Below, piece after piece: positions 8,809 through 18,113 of a stretch of DNA of 64,000 nt (its first letter is position 1; every line of letters starts with the position of its first letter). The stretch lies in contig CAZNDN010000003.1 of NCBI GenBank assembly GCA_964571815.1, forward strand, positions 1 to 64,000. The letters run 5' to 3'. Below the pieces are notes generated by a model. The model worked only from the letters and a program-made list of their open reading frames with translations, did no database searches and had not been told where the DNA came from. Position numbers and translations under genes: made by a program. The DNA is from CAZNDN01 sp964571815. Lineage in GTDB: Bacteria; Fibrobacterota; Chitinivibrionia; Chitinivibrionales; WJKA01.

Positions 8809-10401
8809 ATGATCCCGATGGTAACCGTGGGACAGATGCGGGCGATTGACGAGGAGGCCATTGGCGGCAACGTGTCGGTGGGCTATTCCTACATGCTCAA
8901 GGCGGGGACAGCCCTGTTCGGTGTGGTGCGGGAAATGATCCCGGACCGCAACGCCGGTGACATTGCGATAATCTGCGGCAAGGGCAACAACGGCGGTGAC
9001 GGTTATGTCGTGGGAAGGCTGCTGGTTGATGCGGGGTACGGTGTCATGTGTTTCGGGCTCTGTGACCGGGAAGGGCTTCGCGGCGAGGCGCGAAAGGCCT
9101 TCGATGAATACACCGCAAGCAAAGGCAGTTTCGCCGTGCTCGAGGACGTGGAAGACCCGGCGGGGGAGGCCACATTCGCACTTATCATTGACGCTGTTCT
9201 GGGCACCGGTATCAAGGGTGACCCCCGAGGTCCGGCTGCGGACGTCCTGCGGAGCATCAATTCCCGGCACTCGAAGATCCTGGCGGTGGACACACCATCG
9301 GGCCTGAACAACGATACCGGCGCCGCGGGAAACCCGTGCGTGCGTGCGGAAGTCACCGTGACCATGGGTTTTCCGAAACTGGGCACATGCTTCTATCCGG
9401 GCAAGTCCCACGTGGGCCGGCTGGTGATCAAGGACCTGGGTTACCCCGACGAGATTGTCGAAAAACACCACGACCGCATATATTTCCCCACGCCGGAGTC
9501 CCTGAGGCCGCTTCTTCCAGGGCGACGCCAGGACGGCTCCAAGATCGAACACGGACTCGCGTTCATGCTGTGCGGATCAAGGGGAATGACCGGTTCGGCG
9601 GCGCTGGCGGCGACTTCGGCCCTCCGAACCGGCTGCGGTATGGTGTTCCTTGCGGCACCACGAAGCGCGATACCGGTTCTGGCCTCCAAGCTGACGGAGA
9701 CGGTGTTGCACGAAGTGGACGAAACCGCGGCAGGCGCCGCGGCGTTGAGTGCGGCCGACACGATTCTGGAGGTGGCTCGTTCCCGCGATGCGCTCTGCAT
9801 CGGTCCCGGACTCTCTCACGGCGAAGAAACAATGAAACTTGTACGGAAACTGCTTCCGTTGTTTGACAAACCGATCTTGTTGGACGGTGACGGTATTAAT
9901 GCCTTCAAGGGAAGGGCCGAGGAGCTGAAGGATCGAAACGCTCCGCTGATCCTCACGCCCCACCGGGGGGAGTGGAAACGAGTTTTCGGTGAGCTGCCCG
10001 ATGAGCCTGCTTCCCTTCTGGACCATCTTCGGAACAAAGCACATGAGTGCGGTGCCGTTATCGTGCTCAAGGGCAACCCCACTCTTGTGGCGAATCCCGC
10101 GGGAACATCCTGGGTGCTCCCGTTCGGCAATTCGGCCCTTGCCACGGCAGGGACCGGCGATGTACTCAGTGGCATGATTACTTCTTTACTGGCGCAGGGA
10201 TGCTCGGCGTCGGACGCTGCCGTGCTGGGGGTGTACCTTCACCAGTGCGCCGGCGTGACAGCCGGCGACCGGCACACGCAGTACGCAACGATTGCCGGGG
10301 ATGTGATTTCGCATATCAGTTCGGCGATCGGTTCACTGATGAACGTGGGCCGGAGCACGGAACGAAAAGGATCAGCGGCATGGACTCACAAGTCAATCTG
10401 A
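8809..10401 (+). CDS. nnr: Bifunctional NAD(P)HX epimerase/dehydratase
   Basis: 530 residues, full length for the two-domain fusion. The N-terminal epimerase (YjeF_N, about 1-210) shows the conserved GKGNNGGDGYVVGRLL loop and DAVLGTGIKGDPRG; the C-terminal ADP-dependent dehydratase (about 230-510, ribokinase-like) shows the LDGDGINAF, LTPHRGEW and TAGTGDVLSGMI motifs. Together they repair hydrated NADH and NADPH, a cytoplasmic housekeeping task. The ATG at 8809 has AGGGG upstream. The end overlaps the next gene (MscS-like) by 22 bases, so they are translationally linked at the head of a long run of plus-strand genes. Confidence 0.95.
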   Translation: MIPMVTVGQMRAIDEEAIGGNVSVGYSYMLKAGTALFGVVREMIPDRNAGDIAIICGKGNNGGDGYVVGRLLVDAGYGVMCFGLCDREGLRGEARKAFDEYTASKGSFAVLEDVEDPAGEATFALIIDAVLGTGIKGDPRGPAADVLRSINSRHSKILAVDTPSGLNNDTGAAGNPCVRAEVTVTMGFPKLGTCFYPGKSHVGRLVIKDLGYPDEIVEKHHDRIYFPTPESLRPLLPGRRQDGSKIEHGLAFMLCGSRGMTGSAALAATSALRTGCGMVFLAAPRSAIPVLASKLTETVLHEVDETAAGAAALSAADTILEVARSRDALCIGPGLSHGEETMKLVRKLLPLFDKPILLDGDGINAFKGRAEELKDRNAPLILTPHRGEWKRVFGELPDEPASLLDHLRNKAHECGAVIVLKGNPTLVANPAGTSWVLPFGNSALATAGTGDVLSGMITSLLAQGCSASDAAVLGVYLHQCAGVTAGDRHTQYATIAGDVISHISSAIGSLMNVGRSTERKGSAAWTHKSI

Positions 10402-11309
10402 AGACCGCCCTGTTCACGCTTCTGGAATTTCTGCGGCGCAACGCGCTTGGAATCGTCGTATCCCTGGCCGTTATCTTCCTCCTGCAAAGGCTTTTTGCCT
10501 GGATCGTGGACCGCTACGTAGGAGGAGAGCGGAAACGACACGAACTGAAGAAGTGGTCCAAGTATTTCGCCGTTACCATCGCCGCCGGCTGGCTTGTTCT
10601 GCTCTACTACAGCTATTCCAAGGAAGACACTCCGTTTCTGCTCTTTCTCGTGGGCTTGCTCCTGGCCGGTGTTGCGATCTCGCTCAGGGACGTTTTCTCC
10701 AATTTCGTGGGCTGGCTGATAATCATGTCCAACAAGGGGTTTCGAGAAGGCGATCGCATACGAATCGGCACGGTGCTCGGGGATGTAATTGATATCGGTC
10801 TGCTTCGCACGCTGCTTTCCGAAATCGGCGATTGGGTCGAGGCGGACCAGTCAACAGGGCGTCTGGTCACGATCCCCAACAGCGACATTCTCTCCAACGC
10901 GGTGTATAACTATACGCAGGGATACGATTTCATCTGGAGCGAAATGAAAGTCCTGGTGACCTTCGAGTCCGATTGGCGTCGAGCAGAGCAGATTGTTCTG
11001 GAGGCGGCATTCAAGGACTACGACAGCAAGAAGGACCAGATCCAGGAGCGGCTTCGGCGCGTGAGGAGGAAGTACCTCCTGCGTTACAACTACGCCTCGC
11101 CGAAAACCTACATTACCATTGCCGATTCGGGCGTACGCATAACCGTTCGGTTTCTTGTCAGGGCTCGAAGACGGCGGCTGTTGGAAGATGACCTCGCGCG
11201 GGAAATTCTGCTGCGGTTCGCCGAAGAGGCGGGGATTGAGTTGGCCTATCCGACGGTCAGGCTTTTCCGCAGGGGGGGAGAGGCGAGTGCGGGCACGGCG
11301 GACGTGTGA
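10380..11309 (+). CDS. MscS-family mechanosensitive ion channel
   Basis: 309 residues. Three hydrophobic segments (about 20-38, 58-78 and 80-105) are followed by the MscS beta domain: the pore helix region with SLRDVFSNFVGWLII and the NKGFREGDRIRIG sequence are family hallmarks, as is the TIPNSDILSN loop. The C-terminal alpha/beta part continues to about residue 295. Such channels sit in the inner membrane and release solutes under osmotic downshock. The start codon lies inside the end of the NAD(P)HX repair gene; a longer upstream frame is not supported. Confidence 0.92.
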   Translation: MDSQVNLKTALFTLLEFLRRNALGIVVSLAVIFLLQRLFAWIVDRYVGGERKRHELKKWSKYFAVTIAAGWLVLLYYSYSKEDTPFLLFLVGLLLAGVAISLRDVFSNFVGWLIIMSNKGFREGDRIRIGTVLGDVIDIGLLRTLLSEIGDWVEADQSTGRLVTIPNSDILSNAVYNYTQGYDFIWSEMKVLVTFESDWRRAEQIVLEAAFKDYDSKKDQIQERLRRVRRKYLLRYNYASPKTYITIADSGVRITVRFLVRARRRRLLEDDLAREILLRFAEEAGIELAYPTVRLFRRGGEASAGTADV

Positions 11310-11343
11310 GGGGGTGTTCATGCTTCCACTGCTGAGATGAGTG

Positions 11344-11349
11344 TATTTT
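11344..11349 (+). promoter_or_regulatory. TATTTT box upstream of the DUF151 gene
   Basis: The plus strand reads GAGTGTATTTTCATG, ending 45 bases before the DUF151 start codon, in an 85-base gap after the MscS gene. It could start a new transcript here. Confidence 0.25.
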
Positions 11350-11394
11350 CATGAATGTTGGAATCGAAGCGTTGAGCGGAGAAGGGGGCGGCCC

Positions 11395-11868
11395 ATGCTG
11401 GTGCCGGTTGAAGTAACGTCTTTTGGTGTCGATGCGGAGTCGAATTCCCCGGTAGTGGTGCTTGGAGAGCAAGGGGGAGGACGAATGCTTCCGGTGCCGA
11501 TAGGACAGCATGAGGCCGGCGCGATTGCGCTTCAGACCATGGATGTCCAATCCGATAAGCCCCGGTGTGTGGATTTGTTCGACCAAATGGTGCGCCGATT
11601 GGGAGGGTTGGTGCAGAAAGTCGTGGTGGTCGGCGGAGCGGACGGCAAGCCGGTGGCGCGGTTGTTCGTGGTCAAAGAGGGGAAGGTCCATGTGATGGAA
11701 TGCAGGCCGAGTGAGGCGATTGCGTTGTCGATGCGATGTCGGGCGCCGATTTTCGCGGATGAGCGCGTCTTCGGGGGTGAGGATGCCGGGAAATCCTCGA
11801 GCGAATCGCTCCGACGGTCAATCAGGGCCCTGGATGTGGTGCGATTCGGAGCATATTATCTGGAATAG
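11395..11868 (+). CDS. Bifunctional nuclease family protein (DUF151)
   Basis: 157 residues, typical for BFN/DUF151. The family pattern is clear: VLGEQGGGRMLPVPIG followed by EAGAIALQ near residues 35-45, the PRCVDLFDQMVRRLGG helix, a central beta region, and the RPSEAIALSMRCRAPIFADERV block that forms the conserved C-terminal half. Plant and Thermotoga members cut DNA and RNA or bind them in stress responses; the bacterial role is not settled. It ends 13 bases before the LpoA-like gene. Confidence 0.9.
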   Translation: MLVPVEVTSFGVDAESNSPVVVLGEQGGGRMLPVPIGQHEAGAIALQTMDVQSDKPRCVDLFDQMVRRLGGLVQKVVVVGGADGKPVARLFVVKEGKVHVMECRPSEAIALSMRCRAPIFADERVFGGEDAGKSSSESLRRSIRALDVVRFGAYYLE

Positions 11869-11881
11869 CCGGAGCAAGCGT

Positions 11882-13699
11882 GTGAAAGCAAGAATGGTTC
11901 GAACAGGTGTAATGGCCCTTGCGGTGGTTGCGGCAGGCGTATGGGCGCAGTCGCTACAGAGTGCCGGGGATGTTCTCAGCAAGGCGAAACAGTTGCACGG
12001 ACGGGGCGAATTCGACTCCACGGCAACACTGCTGCGACGATGGGTGAAGGACAACGGGAAGGATCCGGGCAACGAGCATGTGGTGCCCCTGCTCATGGAT
12101 GCGTTGGTGCGCACGGGACAGTACGACTATGCCGACCGGCTCTTCACGATCTACCGTCGCAAGTATCCCGAAGCGGCCTACATGCCTCGCTTGTGGTATC
12201 TGGAGGGGATCTGTCTGGCTTACAGCGAAGAGCAGGGCGCCGCGGTGGAGGCATTCTCCACTGCGCTCAAGGAAGGGCTGACCGAAGAACCGGCACGCCG
12301 GGCGGTGGAAAACGTCGAGTTGCTGTGCCGACACGTTTTCACGGTTGATGAACTCTCCAGGCTGGCCGCGCGCACGGCGTTTCATCCTGCCGTTCAAGAG
12401 GTGATAGCGTTTTTCGAAATCAGCAAGGCCTATTCGTCGGGTCAGCTCGGGAAGGCTGCAAACGGGGCAGACAGTTTTCTCAAGCGTTACGGTCGCTCAC
12501 GCTACGAACAGCGCGTGAGGGAATTCCTCGGCAAGCTGAAAAAAACCCGCAGAGGAAGAGTCCAGATCGGGCTCCTTGCACCGCTTTCCGGTTATGATGC
12601 GCCCCTGGGCAAGAAAGTGGTCAGGGGGGTACAACTGGCCGTGGCAATCCACAATCGCTCCCACTCCCTGCAACTGGACCTGGTGATCAGTGATACGAAG
12701 GGCGACATGGTGGAAACGGTTCGGAAAACACGCGAACTTGTTGAGGAACACAAGGTTTCCCTCCTGGTCGGCCCGGTTCTCAGTAGTAATGCGGTAGCGG
12801 CCGCCGCGATGATCGCGGAACGTCCCGATGTACTTATGCTTTCGCCGACCGCCACCGATGAAGGCATAGCCGGGCTGGGAAGCCGGATATTTCAAATGAA
12901 CGTTACGCTCGGCGCCCTGGGGACCCGCATTGCCCGCTTCGCGGTTGAGAACCTCAATATCAGGGAATTCGCCATACTTTCGCCGCTCTCCTCTTACGGC
13001 ATGACCTTGTCGAAAGAGTTTCGAGAAGAGGTCAGGAAGCAGGGTGGAAAGATCGTTGCCGAGGAGTTTTTCGATGAAGGCGCAAACGATTTCAGGCAGC
13101 AGTTTGAGAACCTTCGCAAGCGGTTGGCGGAGGAGAAACAGCAGGAGCTCGTTACCAGGCACGGGCTGGGCTATCTCAACACCGCTCGCGGTCGAACCTT
13201 CATGAACCGCTATCTGGCCGATTCGACGATCGAGGTGGGAGGACTGTTCGTTCCGGCGGAGGCGGAGGATGTGGTGATGATTGCTCCGCAGGTTTACTTT
13301 CATAAGATTCGCACGCAGATGCTGGGCTCCACCGGATGGCACAACAACAAGACGATCCTGGACGGGAAGCGCTACGTCAACAACGCCGTAATCTCCACCA
13401 ATCTGAAAACCGCAGGCGATAACGAACGCCGGCCGGCGTTTGCCGCTGAATTCGAGAAGAAATTCAAGGAACAGCCGGACCGCGTGGCGGCGCTGGGTTA
13501 TGATGCGACGGAGTTGCTGTTGAAAGCGCTTCTCGCAAACGGGGGCAATCCCGACCCGAAGACCGTCGCTGAGCAGCTTCGCTCCGTGAAGAATTACAAC
13601 GGAGTAGCGGGGCGCGTCACGTTTGACCCGACAAGTGGTGCGAATACCGAAGCTACCATTATGAAAATATCGGACAAAACGTTTGTCCGCATCCATTGA
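11882..13699 (+). CDS. LpoA-like TPR plus periplasmic-binding-fold protein
   Basis: 605 residues from the GTG at 11882, which has GGAG seven bases upstream. A signal peptide (MALAVVAAGVWAQS, cleavage after AWA-like site) is followed by TPR-type helices (about 25-205), then a type 1 periplasmic-binding fold starting VQIGLLAPLSGYDAPLGKKV (about 220-600) as in amino-acid ABC binding proteins. This order, TPR then PBP1 fold, is that of LpoA, the outer-membrane activator of penicillin-binding protein 1A, but there is no lipobox Cys. No ABC permease is nearby, and the following genes are FtsX and EnvC, so a cell-wall role is favoured over transport. That role is an inference. Confidence 0.75.
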   Translation: MKARMVRTGVMALAVVAAGVWAQSLQSAGDVLSKAKQLHGRGEFDSTATLLRRWVKDNGKDPGNEHVVPLLMDALVRTGQYDYADRLFTIYRRKYPEAAYMPRLWYLEGICLAYSEEQGAAVEAFSTALKEGLTEEPARRAVENVELLCRHVFTVDELSRLAARTAFHPAVQEVIAFFEISKAYSSGQLGKAANGADSFLKRYGRSRYEQRVREFLGKLKKTRRGRVQIGLLAPLSGYDAPLGKKVVRGVQLAVAIHNRSHSLQLDLVISDTKGDMVETVRKTRELVEEHKVSLLVGPVLSSNAVAAAAMIAERPDVLMLSPTATDEGIAGLGSRIFQMNVTLGALGTRIARFAVENLNIREFAILSPLSSYGMTLSKEFREEVRKQGGKIVAEEFFDEGANDFRQQFENLRKRLAEEKQQELVTRHGLGYLNTARGRTFMNRYLADSTIEVGGLFVPAEAEDVVMIAPQVYFHKIRTQMLGSTGWHNNKTILDGKRYVNNAVISTNLKTAGDNERRPAFAAEFEKKFKEQPDRVAALGYDATELLLKALLANGGNPDPKTVAEQLRSVKNYNGVAGRVTFDPTSGANTEATIMKISDKTFVRIH

Positions 13700-13834
13700 T
13701 CCCGCCGGCCTCGTGGGATTGCTTCGTTCACCCGCTTGCTCCCGCGAACGCAGGATGGGCCGCATTTCCACGATCGGGCGGGCGCGGCTCCTGTCGGATG
13801 GAATGCCCGCGCGCCCGGTCGGGGCGGATCCGGA

Positions 13835-16054
13835 ATGATTCTACCTCCAGCAGTTCACCATATCCCGGGGACGACCCGTCAAGAATGCCTGAAGAACCGG
13901 GGATGGGTATGGTTGCTCGTTTTGATGAGCATTCTTCCGGGTTGTGAAAAAGGAGTCAATCCTCCGGCGGAACTTGCCTTGAGCGAGCAGGGGAAAGCCG
14001 CGGCCGAACAGGCGGTTTTCGCGCTCAAGACGCTGCGGTGCTGGTACGACGTACGGCTGGTGACTGAGGAATTCGATTTCGCCCAGCAGGTCCTCGATAC
14101 AATGCGCGTCAACCTCGATTTCTGGAACCCGCGGATCCTTGAGGCGCAGTATGCTCGGGGTCTTGGCAAAAGAGGTGCGGCAACCTCCTCGGCGGCGGGA
14201 GCCTTCCGGTCCTTCCTTCAAGCAGGGCGGGGGACCCCCTCACGGGAAGCGGCGTTCCCGTATGATCCGGCGATGCTGGGGCTGGATACCGTCTCCCCGC
14301 CCGGTGATTCCGTACCCCTGAGGGTGGTGGTCACACTCGATTCGTTGCCGGAGGAAATCTGGGACAGCGGCGCCGATACCGTTTCCGGAATATGGCTTCG
14401 GGCGGACAAGGCGCCTTCGGACACCACCCCGCGGTTTCGGGAGTTCATCAGGTACCGAGTCAAGGAGTCCTCCGGTACACGTCGAGTTGACAGGGAAACG
14501 TGGCGAATCGAATCGAATCAGACAATGTCTTTGCTCACGAAACGTCAGTTCTTGCTGGATGAGGGGGATACGGTGTGGAGCCATTCCGCGGCGTGGCAGG
14601 ATGAAGCACGGTTGGTCGACACCATCCATACGGCATTCGATTCGCTGGGAAGGGCGTGGACGCGTTGTATCCAGGTAGATCGAATTGACTCTTCATCCGC
14701 ATGGTGGCGTGATCCCGGCACGTCGATCGTGTTGGAGTACCGCGACTCCCTGGGGGAGGCATCGGGTGGAGTACGACGTCGCGAAGTACTCGAGGACACC
14801 GTCGTCGTTCTTCTGGGCAAGGGCCTCTTGGATACGGTGTCGACCGAGGGGTATTACCGATTCGGTGCGGTCGATTCATCCCAGTATGTTCGTTTTATGA
14901 GACATGAGTGGTATGGTGAGGGGAAGCTGGAATCGCGGACAACCGATTACGTTGAACGCATTGATTCCGAAGGAAATATTACAATTGTTTCTTTCGAACA
15001 GGTCAATCGATTGAGCGATCGGGCAACCGTGACCTACCGTCGTTTCGGGCGAAGCGAAACGGATGAGCCCTGCACCCTTCATGTCGATTATGAAGCTGGT
15101 GCGGTCGAAGGCTCAGCTACGGTATTCGGTTTGGTTGAACGGGCCGTCTATTCGTATGTCCTGAACTGTGAGGGGGATCCTCCGGAGGCGGTGGGGATGA
15201 CACGCACCGAAAGCTACAGCGAGGCTTCGCCGGTGTTCACCGCTCAATGGGAGTTTGTCCCGCGTGATCCGATGCCGCTTCAGGACCCGGGGGTACGCCC
15301 GCCCGGCACGGTGACCGTCACCGCACAGTATCGCGGCGGGGAGTCAACAGAGCATCGACGGTGGGCACTGACGGACACCGGTGCCTTCCACCGGCTTTCG
15401 TATCGGTGGGTGGGAGAAAGCCCCACGTACGATTTCGACACACTCGACCTCCAGGTGCGTATCGATACGTCGGCCGGAGAGTGGGTGTATGAATCGCGGA
15501 AATCGGCGGTTGCCCGCTGGGGCGTGCGGAAGTATGCCGACGGACGGGTCATACTTGGTGACACGCTGATTGCCGGCGATGTCCGCAGGATCACGGGCAC
15601 GGTCGACACCGCGGCAGCGGGTCGGATCAAGGTGAGGGGACACAATGCGTTCGACCTCTCTGTCCGCTCCGATACCCTGATCGAGGTTCGTTGCCGCTCG
15701 GGGGGTTCTTGCCCCGTGGACAGCGCATTTTCCTGGATCCGGGGAAGCTCCGGGGAGGCGTTCGAGGCGTTAATTCCCGGCAGGGCTGGAGGGCCTGTTA
15801 TAGCTTACGAAATAGCGTTGAGCAGGGAAGGCCGACTGTCCGGTGCTTTCGCCGACACGTCGAAGAAAAGCTTGTCGCCTGCCGGGAGTGCGTTGCACGT
15901 CTCTCCATCCTACGAGGGGGAAGCAACGTTGACGGGTGTTTTCCGTGGTCTCAATCCGCGGGTTGTGGAGAACCCCGACGAGGTGACGGCGACGTTGCGA
16001 ATTCTTCTCTGGGGAACAAACGATCTGGGCGGCGGGGCACACAGGTTCAACTGA
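13835..16054 (+). CDS. Large predicted lipoprotein of unknown function
   Basis: 739 residues from the ATG at 13835. Around residues 26-40 is a hydrophobic stretch ending in the lipobox ILPGC, so the mature protein is probably a lipoprotein; the true start may be closer to the signal than the ATG used here. The rest is rich in beta strands, Asp, Thr and aromatic residues, with repeated short VRDTLI/RVDTS-like strands, and few charged helices. I recognise no family. It lies between the LpoA-like gene and ftsX (14-base gap), which suggests a part in envelope or division biology. Codon use looks like that of its neighbours. Confidence 0.7.
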   Translation: MILPPAVHHIPGTTRQECLKNRGWVWLLVLMSILPGCEKGVNPPAELALSEQGKAAAEQAVFALKTLRCWYDVRLVTEEFDFAQQVLDTMRVNLDFWNPRILEAQYARGLGKRGAATSSAAGAFRSFLQAGRGTPSREAAFPYDPAMLGLDTVSPPGDSVPLRVVVTLDSLPEEIWDSGADTVSGIWLRADKAPSDTTPRFREFIRYRVKESSGTRRVDRETWRIESNQTMSLLTKRQFLLDEGDTVWSHSAAWQDEARLVDTIHTAFDSLGRAWTRCIQVDRIDSSSAWWRDPGTSIVLEYRDSLGEASGGVRRREVLEDTVVVLLGKGLLDTVSTEGYYRFGAVDSSQYVRFMRHEWYGEGKLESRTTDYVERIDSEGNITIVSFEQVNRLSDRATVTYRRFGRSETDEPCTLHVDYEAGAVEGSATVFGLVERAVYSYVLNCEGDPPEAVGMTRTESYSEASPVFTAQWEFVPRDPMPLQDPGVRPPGTVTVTAQYRGGESTEHRRWALTDTGAFHRLSYRWVGESPTYDFDTLDLQVRIDTSAGEWVYESRKSAVARWGVRKYADGRVILGDTLIAGDVRRITGTVDTAAAGRIKVRGHNAFDLSVRSDTLIEVRCRSGGSCPVDSAFSWIRGSSGEAFEALIPGRAGGPVIAYEIALSREGRLSGAFADTSKKSLSPAGSALHVSPSYEGEATLTGVFRGLNPRVVENPDEVTATLRILLWGTNDLGGGAHRFN

Positions 16055-16068
16055 GCCGGCACGGCGAG

Positions 16069-16923
16069 ATGAGAAAAGCGCTGTACTTTGTCAAAGAAGC
16101 AATACGAGGCTTCTATCACGCGAAGCTCATGACGTCGGTGGCTATCCTCACCGCGGGCGTGTGTCTGTTTTTTGTGGGAGTCGTAATAATCCTCGGAATA
16201 AATCTTCGTCAATGGCTCCGGGAAACCTCGTCCAGGGCAACCGTCGTGGCGTATCTTGAGGACGAAAGTGCCGCGGACTCCACGCGGGCTCGAGCAATCC
16301 TGAGCACCGTGGAAACCTTTCCTCAGGTGGCTGGTGTTGCATACGTTGATCGCCGGCATGCCTGGCGCAACTTCGAGCGTGTGTACGGCTCGGAGCTTCT
16401 GGAGGCGGTTGATGAGAATCCCTTTCCGGCCTCTCTTGAGATATCCGTGGACCGCCGGCACCTCGGCGATGCGGCGATCAGAGAACTGGTGAGCGCACTG
16501 GAAGCGCTTGATGGGATCGAAGGTGTCGTGTATCTTGCGGCACTGGTCCGAAGGCTGGAGAAGCTCAATCGGTATTTCGTGACCGGCTCGGCGGTTGTGC
16601 TGGTTCTGGTGGTTGTGGCGCTTAACTTCATGATTTCCAATACCGTTCGGCTGACTATCTACGCGCGTGAAGAGCTGGTATCGAATATGAGATTCGTGGG
16701 TGCGACCGACGCCTACATCCAGGCGCCGTTTATTCTCGAAGGGATGCTTCAGGGGCTGATCGGAGCCCTCCTGGCGGCAGGCGCCGTGTGGTCGTTGAGA
16801 GTGTTTCTGCCTGGATTGCCTCTTCAATGGGGTGGACGTACGTTGCTTCTCATTCTTGTCGGGCTGGGGGTCTTGTTCGGGTGGATCGGCAGTATCAGTG
16901 CGGTACGCAAATTCTTGTCGTAG
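16069..16923 (+). CDS. ftsX: Cell division protein FtsX
   Basis: 284 residues with the FtsX layout: a short cytoplasmic start (KEAIRGFYHAKLMT), TM1 at about 20-44, a periplasmic domain of about 120 residues with the YLEDESAADSTR strand, and three further TM helices near 168-190, 222-243 and 258-280. The signature ISNTVRLTIYAREELVSNMRFVGATDAYIQAPF after TM2 is the conserved FtsX coupling region. FtsX passes the ATPase cycle of FtsE to periplasmic cell-wall hydrolase regulators. There is no ftsE next to it in this window, which is unusual, since ftsE nearly always precedes ftsX. The end overlaps the next gene, an EnvC-like protein. Confidence 0.92.
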   Translation: MRKALYFVKEAIRGFYHAKLMTSVAILTAGVCLFFVGVVIILGINLRQWLRETSSRATVVAYLEDESAADSTRARAILSTVETFPQVAGVAYVDRRHAWRNFERVYGSELLEAVDENPFPASLEISVDRRHLGDAAIRELVSALEALDGIEGVVYLAALVRRLEKLNRYFVTGSAVVLVLVVVALNFMISNTVRLTIYAREELVSNMRFVGATDAYIQAPFILEGMLQGLIGALLAAGAVWSLRVFLPGLPLQWGGRTLLLILVGLGVLFGWIGSISAVRKFLS

Positions 16924-18113
16924 TTTTTCTGTGCCTGGGCCGGCTTTCAACCGGTGTCCGCGCACAGGCGCCCGGTGAGGATGTCCTTGATGATTTTGAT
17001 CGAAGGATTCGCAGTTCCACGTCGCTGCTGGACTCGATCAGGACCGAGCTTCGGGACGGCCGCAAGAAGCTGCTTGAGCTGAGAGAGGCCGAAGGCGGCG
17101 CGGTAACCCAGCTTCAGCAGCTTCAGAAAAACATCGTAACGACGGGGCGGTTTCTTTCGGAACTGGAACGGAGTATCGACACGGTCTCGGCCCACGTGGA
17201 GGTTCTGGGCGATTCACTTCAGTCGGCGCGGGCGGCCCTGGAGCGGCGGCGGGAGACGATGATGCGGCGGTTGCGGAACATGTACAAAACCGGGTTGCCG
17301 GGGCACCGGGTGGGAATGATACTGGCCGCACCGACGTTTACGGAGGCGCTTTACCGCATTCGGTACTTCGCCGAACTCAGCCGATACGACCGGGTTCTCC
17401 TGGCCCGGATAGACTCTACCCGGGAACGGGTTCGGCGGCACAAGGAGTCGCAGGAACAGAAGCTTAAGCGATTGGCGGCGCTGCGCGAGGAGAAGCGGCG
17501 CGAGCAGGCGGTGTTCAGGGAGGAGAAGGACTCGCGAGAGGAGCTGCTTGCTGACATTCGCTCTCAGAAGGAGAGGTACCTGGAGATGGTTTCCGAGCTT
17601 GAAGCGGCCCGGGAGGAAATCAACTCGCTGATTCGGCGCCTGGTTGCCCGGAAAAGGAGGGCGGAGCAGGAACTGAGGCGCGCCGAAACGATTGCTTTCG
17701 GCAAACGGAAAGGGAAGCTGCCCTGGCCGGTTTCCGGGACCGTGGTCAAGGCGTTCGGCAGGGTTGTGCATCCGGTGTACAAGACGGTGACTCGGAGCAA
17801 CGGGATCGACATACAGGCACCTCCCGGGGAACAGGTTCGCAGCGTGGCCCCGGGTGTGGTTGCGTATACGGGGCGGATGCGGGGCCTGGGTCGATTCCTT
17901 GTCGTCGATCATTCGTCGGAGTACTTGACGATTTACGCCCACCTGCAGTCGGTTCTGGTGCGGGAGGAGCAGGAAGTAGATTATGCGACAGTGCTGGGGA
18001 CTGTCGGCAAGGGTCCTCTGGGAGAGTCGAAGCTCCATTTCGAAATCAGGAAGGCAACCGCGGCCCTTGACCCGGGCGAGTGGCTGGAACCGCGAGGGAC
18101 GGCAGGACAATGA
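16881..18113 (+). CDS. EnvC-like murein hydrolase activator with degenerate LytM domain
   Basis: 410 residues from the GTG at 16881, overlapping ftsX by 43 bases; the start is chosen because it precedes a signal peptide ending VRAQA. A long coiled coil (about 35-270, many Arg/Glu heptads) leads to an M23/LytM domain (about 278-405). Two catalytic-site residues are missing: the metal His of HxxxD is Ser306 (S-N-G-I-D), and the first His of the final HxH is Lys384 (K-L-H). The second HxH His (386) and the YAHL His remain. This is how EnvC itself looks: an amidase activator recruited by FtsX, not an enzyme. The neighbour ftsX supports that reading. Confidence 0.85.
   Translation: MDRQYQCGTQILVVVFLCLGRLSTGVRAQAPGEDVLDDFDRRIRSSTSLLDSIRTELRDGRKKLLELREAEGGAVTQLQQLQKNIVTTGRFLSELERSIDTVSAHVEVLGDSLQSARAALERRRETMMRRLRNMYKTGLPGHRVGMILAAPTFTEALYRIRYFAELSRYDRVLLARIDSTRERVRRHKESQEQKLKRLAALREEKRREQAVFREEKDSREELLADIRSQKERYLEMVSELEAAREEINSLIRRLVARKRRAEQELRRAETIAFGKRKGKLPWPVSGTVVKAFGRVVHPVYKTVTRSNGIDIQAPPGEQVRSVAPGVVAYTGRMRGLGRFLVVDHSSEYLTIYAHLQSVLVREEQEVDYATVLGTVGKGPLGESKLHFEIRKATAALDPGEWLEPRGTAGQ

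Noticed and set aside
8610..8849. 79-codon plus-strand frame before the NAD(P)HX repair gene
   Set aside because: Overlaps the real gene out of frame and shows no family resemblance.
11882..13699. ABC amino-acid transporter binding protein
   Set aside because: N-terminal TPR region and no permease or ATPase gene nearby; LpoA-like layout fits better.
12497..13771. Long minus-strand open frame opposite the LpoA-like gene
   Set aside because: Mirror of a well-supported gene; low-complexity codon-shadow composition.
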